A stretch of 64,000 nucleotides of DNA from Vanilla planifolia (Eukaryota; Streptophyta; Magnoliopsida; Asparagales; Orchidaceae), in assembly GCA_023846275.1 (NCBI GenBank), contig CM043875.1, positions 13,170,655-13,234,654 on the forward strand. The letters are read 5' to 3'. The notes under the pieces are model-generated. The model worked only from the letters and a program-made list of their open reading frames with translations, made no database searches and was not told the DNA's origin. Every line of letters begins with the position of its first letter. The stretch's first letter is position 1. Positions 37,126-48,059 of the stretch are shown in pieces. Both the position numbers and the translations under genes were made by a program.

Positions 37126-40100
37126 ATGGACATGGCCGAGAAGAGTTTTCTGCTGCTGCAGTTGTTGCTGTTGTGCGTAGTGGTTCTTCAGTGCACCCAT
37201 GGCATCACAGATTCCCAGGATGGTTAGTTTCAACTTCTTCAGATTCTATTCCATAAGGTTCAGTGAAGTCCCAAACCATAACAGAGCAGTTGGCTATTCT
37301 TATGTTCGTCTTTGAACTGATCCTGCAGCTGCCGCTCTCTTATCTTTGATGAGTCAGTGGACGAATTTGCCACCAAGTTGGGGAAGGTCTGATGATCCTT
37401 GCGGCATGAACTGGGATGGAGTTGTCTGCGAGAAGTCAAGAATTACAGTTGTGTAAGTGGCTTCAAGGAAATAACCCAAATACCTCATTCTGCTCCTGTT
37501 TAAACGTCCTGTACATGAATCCATCAATGACTGCAGGAAACTAACCTCCATGGGCATAAAAGGCACGCTGAGTGCTGACATAGGCCAACTAACAGGGCTC
37601 TGGTCACTGTGAGTCTTCTACTCAAAGCATCAGATGATGTTTAAATACACAGCCAAACAAGACAGACGTTTTACCAACTTAAGAAAGCCACAAAGACAGG
37701 TTTTGATATCTGCAAGGTGTGTTTGCAGGGATCTATCCTTGAACAACGAACTTGGCGGTCCACTCAGTCCCAACATCGGCAACTTGAAGCAGCTCAAGAC
37801 ACTGTATGTTAAAAAGCTGACAGATAGAAAGGACCACCCATCTCTTTAGAGAACCTTCATACCATCATCATCCTTGTCTTCTTTTTGCTATTATGTTTTC
37901 ACAGGATACTGGCTGGTTGCAGCTTTAGTGGTAGCATCCCAAACGAATTAGGCAATCTATATCAGCTTTCTTTCCTGTAAGTAACAAATATGACAATTCC
38001 ATCGTTTCTCACCTGTTCGAATGCCTTAGTTTTACAATATTTTCTCAACAGAGCTCTGAACTCAAATAAATTCAGTGGTACGGTACCTGCCTCACTTGGT
38101 GGCCTCTCCAATCTGTACTTGCTTGACCTTTCAGACAATCAACTCAGCGGATCTTTACCAATCTCCACAAAGAAGGCTCACGGCCTGGACCAGCTTGTGA
38201 ACACAAAGCACTTGTATGTTTCCTTGTCTATCTTCATCACCACAACATTGGTAACACCATGATCACATCATTATCCCTCAAGAAATGAACAACTGCTAGT
38301 TGATCTTGTGCTTGATGCCAACTTGATAATGAATGATTTGTTTCTTGCCTTCTTTCTAAACAGTCACTTCAGCAAGAACAAGTTTTCAGGCAATATACCA
38401 GACGTGCTCTTCAGCCCAAACATGTCGCTGATACACTTGTAAGCTGCTACATCCAGATGCTTTATTCTATCTATTGACTCTACACTACCCAAAACTGTTC
38501 TGATTACCCTGTTAGTAGCCGTTGTCAGACTGTTCGATGGAAACCAATTTACTGGAGAAATACCATCATCTCTGGGACTGGTACAAACACTACAGGTCAT
38601 GTAAGTTTCCAAGTCAATCGAAAAATGGTCTTCGTAGATCTGACGCACAATACATTTTTAATCCGGACTAATTTTGATGTACTTCCTTCCAACAGGCGAC
38701 TTGATAAGAATTATCTAAGTGGATCTGTGCCAGCAAACATTAACAACCTCACACAAGTCACAGAATTGTTTGTGCTATATGATCAAGTAAGATAGTTATT
38801 GTGTTAGTACCTGTCCTCATTCAAATTTGCCTTTATGCAGCAACTTGGCCAACAACAAGCTGACAGGACCTTTGCCTGATTTGAGTGGAATGAACATCCT
38901 TAATTATGTGTAAGAACTGATTATAACTCCACCCAATTCGTTTCTATTGCACTTAATGAATAAAAAACACACTTGAAACGGTCCACAGAGACTTGAGCAA
39001 CAACACCTTTGAACCTTCAGAAACTCCAGCGTGGTTCTCAGAATTATCATCCCTCACTGTCCTGTAAGCTTTCTACAATCAACTTTTGTACCATAAATAT
39101 ATAATGTAATGCATCCAATTGATAAATATTTTCTCTTTCATTTTGTTTCATAACAGAGCTGTTGAATCCTGCGGAATATATGGAAAGGTACCAGAAAAGC
39201 TGTTCAGTTTTCCACAACTAGAACAAGTGTAGGTGAAAACTGTTGGAATATAACAGATTTATGAATAGTGATTTGATTCATGGAACGTTTCCTGACTTCA
39301 TCAAATTTTTTACAGGATACTTGGCAACAACAAATTTAATGGCACACTCACCATGGGCGACACCATAAGTGATCAATTGCAGATTGTTGACTTCAAAAAC
39401 AACGATCTCAGCTCCTTTACAATGACCTCCAAGTATAACAAAAGCCTAATGTGAGAACATGTCCCTATATAGCCAATTATGTTTTCCATGTAGAATAGAA
39501 AGTGCTTATCTGTCTCGGTGCCTTGGTTATTGCAGATTGTTGGGTAACCCAGTATGCAACATTCAGTTGTCAAATACTGCATATTGTCGCCCGCCACAGC
39601 AACAACCATTAGCATCATACTCGACAAATATTACTTCTTGTGGTGGTTTATCTTGCGAAATGGGGCAGAGCATCAGTCCTCAGAGCTGCACTTGTGCTTA
39701 TCCATACCAGGGTTTGATGGTTTTCCGGGCTCCTCGGTTTCGAGATGTGACAAATGCTACATTGTTCCAGTCACTAGAGAATAGCTTGTGGAATAAACTT
39801 GGCCTAAGTCCTGGTTCAGTTTTCCTTCAGAACCCCATATTGGACAGCGATGCTTACTTGGAGTTGCAGGTTAAGTTCTTCCCATCAGATGGAATATACT
39901 TCAATAGGTCAGAGATTATACGAATTGGGTTTTATCTAAGCAACCAAATATACCAGCCTCCTTCCATGTTTGGCACATACTACTTCAATGGAACCCCATA
40001 CCCTTTCCCAGGTACTTCTTCTTTTCCTTGTTTAAGAGAACCTAACAAGAAAATCTACAACCGAGATCACTGACGAAACTGCGACATGATATGCAGCAAA

Positions 40101-41699
40101 TCAAGGTGGAAAATCTTCACATAATAAAGGCTTGATCACTGCAATGGTTATGGCTTGTCTTCTATTAGCAGGACTTGTAGGAGCTGCTATCTATGGCATT
40201 TTACAAAAGAAACGAGCAAGAATAGCCATGAAACTAAGTAGACCATTTAGTATGTTTTCCTCGGAATAACTCTTGTTCAACAGCAAACTTATTCTTGTAA
40301 TACCTCTCCTTCTTGGGATATAATAAAATAAATTTATCTATTTTTTCTCAGCGTGGGCGAACGATGTTAATGATAAGGATGGCGCACTACAACTGAAAGG
40401 GGCAAGATGTTTTTCTTATGACGAGCTCAGAAAAATAACCAACAATTTTTCAGAAGCCAACGCTGTTGGTTCTGGTGGATATGGAAAGGTGAAACTCCCA
40501 CAAACATACCCTGAAAAGATTGACATGAACAGCAACGATTTTTAATCTCTTGATATGCAGGTGTACAGAGCACTGCTTCCAAGTGGTCAGCAAGTTGCGA
40601 TAAAAAGGGCACAGCTCGGATCCATGCAGGGAGCATTGGAGTTTAAAACAGAGATAGAAATGTTATCAAGGGTCCATCACAAAAACCTGGTAGGACTAGT
40701 AGGTTTCTGCTTTGAACAAGGAGAGCAGATGCTTGTGTATGAGTTTGTTCCTAATGGAACACTAAGGGATAGCTTGATTGGTAATTTCATTGAATACACT
40801 GAACAATCTAAGACATTGAAGTCTATATTTAGATAACTTTCATAGCATGTGAATTCTATGCAGGATCGAGTGACATACAATTAGACTGGAAGAAGAGGCT
40901 TCAAATTGCCCTAGGATTAGCTAGAGGTCTATTATACCTCCATGAACTTGCTGATCCTCCAATAATTCACAGAGATGTTAAATCATCAAACATACTTTTG
41001 GATGCCAATTTAAATGCAAAGGTAGCAGACTTTGGCCTTTCAAGATTGGTTTTAGACAGTGCAAAGGGACATATCTCTACCCAAGTAAAGGGAACATTGG
41101 TGAGTTACTTATCCTTCATGCATCAACTTACACGGTGTATCAAGTACAATCTTAGCCAAGATATCAGGTTTCTAAAAAAATGCATCTGCTTACAGGGTTA
41201 TCTTGATCCAGAGTATTATATGTCCCAACAGCTTACAGAGAAGAGTGATGTTTACAGCTTTGGAGTGGTTATGCTGGAGCTTATTACTGCAAGACAACCA
41301 ATTGAAAATGGAAAATATATAGTCCGTGAGGTGCAGATGAAAATGGACAAAAACGATGAAGAATACTATGGACTCAGAGAAATAACAGATCCCCTGATTC
41401 TTACACAGATTCCAATAGGATTTGGAAGGCTTGTCGAGCTAGCAATAAGATGTGTCGAAGAAACATCTGCGAGACGCCCAACCATGAGAGAAGTTGTAAA
41501 GGAAATTGAGGAAATTTTGCAGTACAATGGACCGGACACAAACACAACTTCAGCATCTTCATCTGCTACAGATTTTTGGAACACAAATGGTGCTTTTTAT
41601 CATCTATATGATGAACCACTCCCAAGGAAGGTGGGAAAAGGAAATGCATTTGATTACAGTGGTAGATTATCGTTCTCAGCAAAACCTGAACCGAAGTAA
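37126..41699 (+). CDS. LRR-VIII-1 receptor-like kinase (HPCA1/At5g49770-like)
   Basis: Nineteen exons with GT-AG introns: 37126-37222, 37329-37452, 37537-37608, 37729-37803, 37905-37976, 38052-38213, 38364-38438, 38529-38600, 38696-38767, 38841-38909, 38989-39063, 39157-39228, 39316-39450, 39536-40011, 40097-40249, 40352-40488, 40561-40780, 40864-41099, 41196-41699. They join to 965 codons without a stop. Residues 1-26 form a signal peptide. An LRR N-cap ([12 protein letters not shown], 55-66) precedes LRRs to about 390, mostly one per 69-75 bp exon. Cysteines 398, 408, 426, 431, 442 and 444 precede a transmembrane helix (562-585). The kinase has GSGGYGK (640-646), Lys661, HRDVKSSN (755-762), DFG (775-777) and GYLDPEY, so it should be an active RD Ser/Thr kinase at the plasma membrane. 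HPCA1 of this subfamily acts in extracellular peroxide signalling; a similar role here is inferred. The ligand is unknown. The start was chosen because it gives the signal peptide; Met3 is an alternative. Confidence 0.93.
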
Positions 41700-42405
41700 T
41701 GCCCCATACCCGTGCGACTCGTTTGATGGAAAACGGCATCTTCACAGGCCGTGTGTCTGAGAATGAAAAAAATTTAAAAGACGAGCAGATGAACTTCTTG
41801 AGTATTGTGTACAGTTAGCACCCTTTGGTGCACCAGCTAGTGTTCCTTTCAATGCAAAATATGAATCATGCCTTGTCAAGTCAGCACAGTCAATCTCAGG
41901 TTGATTCAATTAGGTCTGATTAAGTTGATTGGTTCCAAATAAGTAAGCCAAGAATACGCCAAATGGGCTAAGCCAAATTGATTATGATTGAGCTTGGACT
42001 TGCCTAGCTGAGCCCAAAACAAGTTAAGCTAAGGTTAAACTAGTTTAGTAGAGCTCAAATTGATCCAAGTTGAGCTTAAACTAGCTTATTTGAGCCCAAA
42101 CCAAATTATGTGAGCCTAAATAATGCTAGAACAAATCATGTTGAGTCTAAGCATGCCAAATTAGATTAGATTCATGTTAACCCTATGACCCTTTGTAGTA
42201 GTTTGGTGATATAAAAATCATGTATTATTGTTACTAATGATTTTCTTTAGTTAGTGTTTTTGGTATAACACAAGCATGATGGTGTTGCAATTGATGTTAA
42301 CATAAGTGACTCTTATGAGATTTATTGGAACAAGTTATTCAAACATTGTAGAACCCATGAAGGATTTTGCTCTTGATGGTGTACTCATTCATACATTAGT
42401 GTTAT
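41700..42405. other. 3' flank of the receptor kinase with degenerate short repeats
   Basis: The first 150 bases or so are likely 3' UTR, but no clear poly(A) signal was seen. From about 41930 to 42170 the sequence cycles through variants of TTGAGCYYAAACYARRTT (for example near 42013, 42065 and 42091), at a spacing of roughly 20-30 bases. No coding frame was recognised. The frame that starts at 42306 runs into the LINE and is not a gene. Confidence 0.45.
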
Positions 42406-42418
42406 ATCTCTTAGACTT
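42406..42418. repeat. Target-site duplication, left copy
   Basis: ATCTCTTAGACTT is identical to 48060-48072. It adjoins the oligo(T) that represents the LINE poly(A) tail on this strand, as expected for target-primed reverse transcription. Confidence 0.92.
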
Positions 42419-42491
42419 TTTTTTGTTTGAAGAGGATATAATATCTATTATATCAAGATGGCCAGGCCATGCCAAAATTACAAAAGGGTCC

Positions 42492-45400
42492 TCAAAGAGG
42501 ATCGAAAGTGAAATCAGAGAACATAAGCTTGAGCAGGGGCTTGGGGATGGGAACCCCAAGGGCCCAGGTGAATTCCTTAAGACAAGCAGCCCGAGCAACC
42601 CAATCAGCAGGCACATTCCCGTCTCTAAGAATGTGGGAGAAACGGAAGACCTCAAGATCCCTAGCGAACCGGATGGCCGCAGCAAAAACACCCGTCCCAG
42701 GGGGTGGGGCAGCATCTCCCGCACCACCTGAATTGCTAGCATCGAATCAGTTTGGAATTCCACGGCACGGGGCAAGGGAAGGTATTCCCTAATCGTATCA
42801 AACGCCATAAGCAAAGCTTGGGTCTCCATCATGTCCACCGCCTGGGAAAGCATCCTTTTACCAACAGCCAGGAGGGGTTTGCCCATGCAATCCCTCACAA
42901 CCATACCCAGCCCGGCAATAGAGTCGCCAACCGCAGCGTCACAATTCACTCTGATCCATCCTGTTGGGGGGGGGGGGGAGCCAACCATGCATAACAAGAA
43001 AGTCCGAAGAATTGCCAGGATTCTCGCTAGACAGGGAGGAGAGGGATGAATGCCGGTTGAGAGCATAATGTACCTCAATCTTAATGGTCCAATGATAGAG
43101 CACGGCACAGGAAACGGGATGTTATGTCTGGCAGCGTTTCTCCTTGACCAAATGTAATACATCGTAGTAGCTATAGTGGCTGCATGCAACTGCCCGGCAT
43201 CATGACGCGCATCAGGTGAGCCGACGAACCGAAGGACACCATCAATGAATAATAGACCGGCCCCAGTTGACAGGCCCAACCCGGTCAACGCCGCCCGAAT
43301 TGTGCGGTCAGCCCAAAGATCTTGGGCACTCGGGCAGCCCCAGAATAAGTGATGCATGGTTTCATCCTCCACGCAGCCCTGCTGGCAGGAAGTAATACTG
43401 CAGAGCCCCCGGCGGGCCAGCAACATCGCTGACGGGAGGTGGTCGTCGGCGACCCTCCACATGAAGAAGCTGACTCTAGAGGTGACCTTGAGCTTCCAGA
43501 TTCCACGGTATTCCTCCAAAGGCCGGCTGCCATCACGCTTGCCGTCCTTCCGAGCATTGCAAACAATGCTCGAGTAAAGCTGGCCGCAGGCAGCCCGGGG
43601 CTTCTCGGTGTGGGACTGGTGCAAGACGTCTTGGGATGACCATAGGGCTCTCGGGAGATGCATGATACGGTCCAGAAGCTCCCCACCCCCCCAAGAGCGA
43701 ATGGCCTCCCAGTTCCAATTCCCGATAGGTAGAAGACACTCAGCGATGCTGGTCGGCCAATGGGAATCCATATTGATGAAGGTTGGCTAGCAGCTCAGAG
43801 GAAGGACACCCAGCCAGTTGTCCTCCAAGAACTTCACCGACCGCCCATCCCCAATGCGCCAGACAAAGAGGGAGATGGCCTTCGGCATTGCCCCCATCAC
43901 CATTTTGCACACCGGGGAAGCATTACGAGGGCCTTCATGAGCGGATCCTCCACGGTGTATTTTATTCGCATCAAATCAACCCAAAGACTAAGTTCCCGAT
44001 TGAGGATTCGTCTGCAACCATCCATGTGAAGCACACGGTGCCAAACCTGGAGGTCACGAAGACCCAACCCGCCCGCAGCTTTAGGCAGCGTGATGCACTC
44101 CTAGGCCGCGTAATGCATGGCCTTCACGCAGCTTGTCCCTCCCTAAAGGAACTTCCTGATGCGTTTCTCCATGGCATCAATGATCCCCGCCGGCACCGCA
44201 TAGTGACTCAGCACGTGGCAGGGGATGGCGTTGAGGACCAAAGAGGTCAAGACGGCCCTGTCTGCCAACGATAAAGGCTTGACCCTCCAATTGATCATCA
44301 TGGCATCTAGCCTCTGAAACAGGAAACTGAGGTCAACCTTGGAGAGGCACTTTGCGGCGATAGGGATCCCCAGGTATGTAAAGGACCGGCCTTGCTCTAT
44401 GCAGAGCTTCTTGAGGAGCAAGCTGGACTTCTTCCTACTGAAATTAGAGCTGAAGAAGACCTTGGACTTTCCAAAATTCACTTGCAGCCCAGTAGCCTTC
44501 CCAAACTCACGCATGATACTCCATATGGCACGCGCAGCGACGCGGGTGGTATGAGTGAAGAGGAGGACGTCATCGGTGAAGAGGAGATGCAAGACACAAG
44601 GTGCATGCTGCCCCGGCCTGAACCCCAAAAGCTACCGGGATTCATAGTTCCTCACCAAGCATGAGAGATATTCAGTAGCCAGGACATAAAGATAAGGGGA
44701 AAGTGGGTAGCCCTGTCGGAGACCCCACTGAGCCACCACCCACGGGAGGCGTACACCATTGATGAGGACACTGAACCTCGGGCTGTTGATGCAAGTAGCA
44801 ATCCAGTCATGCCAAATGGGGGGAAACCCATAGCCAGCATCATCTTGAGAAGGAAATCCCAACAGACACAGTTGTAGGCCTGTTCCATGTCGAGCTTCAC
44901 GGCCATGAGGCCAGACGCGGCATTGCTAGTGCGCCTCTTTGCGGCCATCTCCTGCGCAATATTGATATTGTCGGAGATGCTGTGACTGGGGATGAACGCC
45001 GCCTGCTCACGCGAAATGAGGTCCGACATTAAAGGCTTCAGCCTCTCGACGAGGACCCGCGCCACCACTTTATACACGGTGTTACAGAGGCTGATAGGCC
45101 GGTAGTGCTCCGGTCTACACGTGCCCTGCTTCTTTGGAATGAGGATGATGAGGGTGGCCTTCCACTTGTTTGGGGGCTTGCAATCCTCAAAAAATGCCAA
45201 CACTGTTTTGATAACGTCATGGCGCGCAATAGCCCAGTAGCTATGCAGGAATTCCTCAGTAATCCCGTCGCTCCCCAGAGCCCTGTTCCTCTTAATACCC
45301 CGCAGAGCTGCATTAACTTCCTCCTCGTTGATCCTGACTCCCAGCATGGAAGCCACTTTAGCATTCACAGTAGAAGGAGGCGAGATGACCTGCGGCATAA

Positions 45401-46670
45401 TCCTGGACTCTCCTCTCCTCCATTTATGTTAAAAGATCTCCATTAAAACCCGCCTGATGCTGTCCGGAGAGTTTGCCACCCTGTCATCATCACCGCAGAG
45501 CATGGTGATGCCATTTATACTGGCCCTAGACGTAGCCATGTGAAAAAACTGCGTGTTGGCATCCCCAACCTGCGCCTAGTGACCCTTGGCGCGCTGCCAC
45601 CACCACTGCTCCTTGTGGGCACAGCCACGGTGGAAGGCGGTGATCAAGTCCCCAAGGAGCACGTGGTCCTCCTCAGAGAGCCCCTCGCTTGATTCTCTGG
45701 CCTGCAGCTCGTCAATATTTCGCATTAGCACCTGATTCTGGTTGACCAGGTTCCCCACCTCCTTTCGACTCCAATTGCACAACGCCAGCAACGAGCGCTT
45801 GAACTTCGTAGAGACAATCTCCATGGGGTTCCCTTTCGCGCACCTGCGCCAAGCCTGGTGCACCACATGAAATGATTGAGGGTGGTGGAGCCAAATGCTT
45901 TCGAATAGAAACCTGCTGGATTTTGGCCATAATTTATTGCCATCCAAGTTGAGCAGCAGTGGGCAGTGGTCTGAGCCAAGAAGGCAAAGGTGATGTACAA
46001 AGCTCTTAGGGAAAGCATTCAGCCCAACAGAATTCAGCAGAGCACGATCAAGCCGCTCCAAAATGCGCACGCCACCCTTCTTCTCGTTACACCAAGTGAA
46101 TTGGTTATCGAAGAAGCCCATGTTAGCGAGCTAAAGTTCCTGCATGAATTCAGCAAAGCTTTGCTACTCGCTGCAGTAGATGAATTGTCTCCCTCCCCGT
46201 TTCTCCTCCTGACCCATGATCAAATTGAAGTCTCCAACAACCAAGAGAGGGGAATTACCACAATAAGATATTCGGATGGCTTCCTAGATCGCTTGGCGTT
46301 TGTGAGAGTCCATTGGACCATACACAAAAAAACAATTGAGGGCGTAGTCCTGCCAAGGGATGATTGAACAGGCCACCATAAAAGCCAAGGCCGCCGTGAT
46401 CGCAAGCTTAATCTCCTTCTTCCACAGTAAGATGATGCCAGCTGACATACCCAAAGAAGGTTGGGCCACAAATTCCCATTCCTTCCCTAGGATCCAGTTC
46501 GCGTCACGTGGAGAGAATGTTTGCACTTTTATTTTCAATAGCACCACGACCTCCACATTCCACTCGCGCATCAGGCGCTGCAAATAGGTCCTCGATTTAC
46601 CTTTCTTAGCTCCTCTAATATTCCAGGTGATGATCCGCATTTGGTAAACACAGAAATTATTTTCTTCCAT
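42492..46670 (-). pseudogene. LINE ORF2 relic (endonuclease, RT, zinc-binding, RNase H)
   Basis: The endonuclease starts MRIITWNIRGAKKG (46640); it keeps GDFN (near 46220) and the SDH motif (near 45960), but the expected catalytic Glu codon at 46533-46535 is AAA (Lys). RT runs from about 45400 (LIPKKQ, YRPISLCN, QAAFIPSHSI, AVKLDMEQAY), shifts frame near 44840, and reaches the catalytic box F-T-D-D near 44566-44580 (usual F-A-D-D). The zinc-binding domain lies near 43300-43500 (WKLKVTSRVSFFMWR). RNase H begins NCDAAV near 42940 and has METQALLMAF and TDS; its C-terminal end (SHILRDGNVPADWVARAA) lies in another frame after an A5 tract at 42684. In-frame TAGs: 46284, 46164, 46131, 45576, 44632, 44143, 44101, 43787; TAA: 45429. 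The natural stop is the TGA at 42492-42494. Confidence 0.88.
42966..42978. repeat. G13 homopolymer inside LINE
   Basis: Thirteen consecutive G on the plus strand (C13 in the LINE sense) encode a Pro run (PPPP) between the zinc-binding region and RNase H. The reading frame is kept across it. The length may be affected by sequencing error or slippage. Confidence 0.9.
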
Positions 46671-46810
46671 GCTCCCACTCAATGAATGAGTACCAGCCCA
46701 CCAACAGCCAGCTTGTCGGCCTCCGTGCCCCACGAAGCACGGACAACAGAACATCCAAATTAAGGATGAACCCCATCAGGGTTGGAGACACGATCATCCA
46801 TGATCTCCAC

Positions 46811-48041
46811 CTACGGTAAGGATAAGTTCGCGTTGCTACCCTCAGCAAATACCCCAATGTCTGAATGCCTCGCCAACCGGGGGTTGCTCTTCAGGCAATT
46901 CTGCACCCCAGCCTTGACAGCCCACCTTCCTCTACTTCTGCCACGATTCCTGGGCGGACTTCTGGTTCCTCGTGATGTACTGGCCCCATCACTGCCCCGA
47001 GTTATTCGGCTATCATCTTTACCAGGAGGCAGCTTGGTCATTCCCCTAGGGCCTTTACAGTTGAGTTTCCTACGCTGCACGATCATCCACGGCTCCAACC
47101 CGTGCTCCTCACCAAGTGTTTGCTTTGCCTGTGCATCTAGCGTGCTCGGCTTGCAGGCTCCCTTTGGCTCCTCAGAAACGTCATTGCCACGAGCCTTGAC
47201 TATCTCCCCCTGAAGCTCCTCCCACACCTCAGCCGTGGTTGGGGGCCCGCTAAGGTCAGCACCCTCAGCCTTGACAAGCTTACAGTGGCTCTCCAAATGT
47301 TCGACATGGCCACAGGTGAAGCATATACGCGGTAGCCCCTCGTACTCAAAGGATTGATAGACCCTCCCGTAGTCTCCGTTGATCCAAATGCCTCGCTTGA
47401 GTGGCTTCGAAAGATCCACGAACACAGACACGTGCATAGGATGAACGCTCTAAGCCCATCGTCTAGCCATCGAGTAGGAATGGTTCACCAATTGCCTTGG
47501 CTATGCGTAGAATATTATCAACATCCTAGTAGATGAGTGGGAGGCCCGGGAGCCGTATCTAAACAGGAGCGCGCATCACAGCGGTGGAATTAGGGCTAAA
47601 CTCAGGCATCCACATATCAAGCCCCATGGCTTGGCCGGCGATCTGTCATGGCTTGCCAAGCCAAACATCATTCCGATCACTAATGGACTCAAAGTTTAGG
47701 CAAAAGCAATTGGCGGATAAGTCAAAGATCTTGAAATTCTTGATGTGGCCCCAGCGCTTGAGCAGAACTCGTGCAATGATAGAAAATGGGAGATTATTCC
47801 CGTAGAGACGGTCGACCAGATTTAATTTGTGGTATTCGAGGCACCGTTGGCATGCGTTCGAAGACATAATAATGTCCCCGCCATCCATGTAGTCAGGGAT
47901 CTTTGCCGTGCGCTCTTTGACATCAATGTTCGCCGGCCTCACATGCGAGGTCACCTTGTTGCTGTAACTGAGAGCATTATTAGCAGTTAAAGCATCCTGG
48001 AAGCTCACCTTGTTCACAGTGGTTGTGCAATCCACCTCCAA
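46811..48041 (-). pseudogene. LINE ORF1 relic (DUF4283 and CCHC zinc knuckle)
   Basis: The start at 48041 opens MEVDCTTTVNKVSFQDAL. The DUF4283 RNA-binding region follows (LVDRLYGNNLPFSIIARVLL, then FDLSANCFCLNFESISDRND). The frame then meets TGA at 47646 and TAG at 47559, 47526 and 47463. A frameshift near 47430 leads into VDLSKPLKRGIWI and the knuckle CFTCGHVEHLESHC at 47282-47323, followed by a basic, Gly/Arg/Ser-rich tail ending at 46811. Retroelement ORF1 proteins of this type bind element RNA. This copy cannot make the full protein. Confidence 0.85.
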
Positions 48042-48059
48042 AAGGATAGAGTCCCCGCC

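Larger units (their letters stand above)
42419..48059 (-). mobile_element. L1-type LINE, 5.64 kb, with perfect 13-bp target-site duplication
   Basis: On the minus strand it contains ORF1 (DUF4283 plus zinc knuckle) and ORF2 (endonuclease, reverse transcriptase, zinc-binding domain, RNase H). It ends in a short A-rich tail (oligo-T at 42419-42424 on the plus strand). Identical 13-bp copies of the target flank it. It is clearly more GC-rich than the DNA around it. ORF1 begins only about 18 bases from the 5' edge, so the copy may be slightly 5'-truncated. Both frames are disabled by at least 13 stops and several frameshifts. Its 3' end points at the 3' end of the receptor kinase, 0.7 kb away. 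Confidence 0.93.

Noticed and set aside
38364..38648. 94-codon minus-strand frame inside the receptor kinase
   Set aside because: It lies opposite LRR exons 7 and 8 and the intron between them; no domain is seen.
39373..39627. 84-codon minus-strand frame inside the receptor kinase
   Set aside because: It is antisense to exons 13-14, with no recognisable product.
42306..42731. 141-codon plus-strand frame after the receptor kinase
   Set aside because: It runs across the LINE boundary and is antisense to LINE ORF2. It has no domain of its own, so it is a shadow frame.
42752..47536. Many plus-strand frames of 60-163 codons
   Set aside because: They are complementary to LINE ORF1 and ORF2 on the minus strand, GC-rich and without stops only because the opposite strand was coding.
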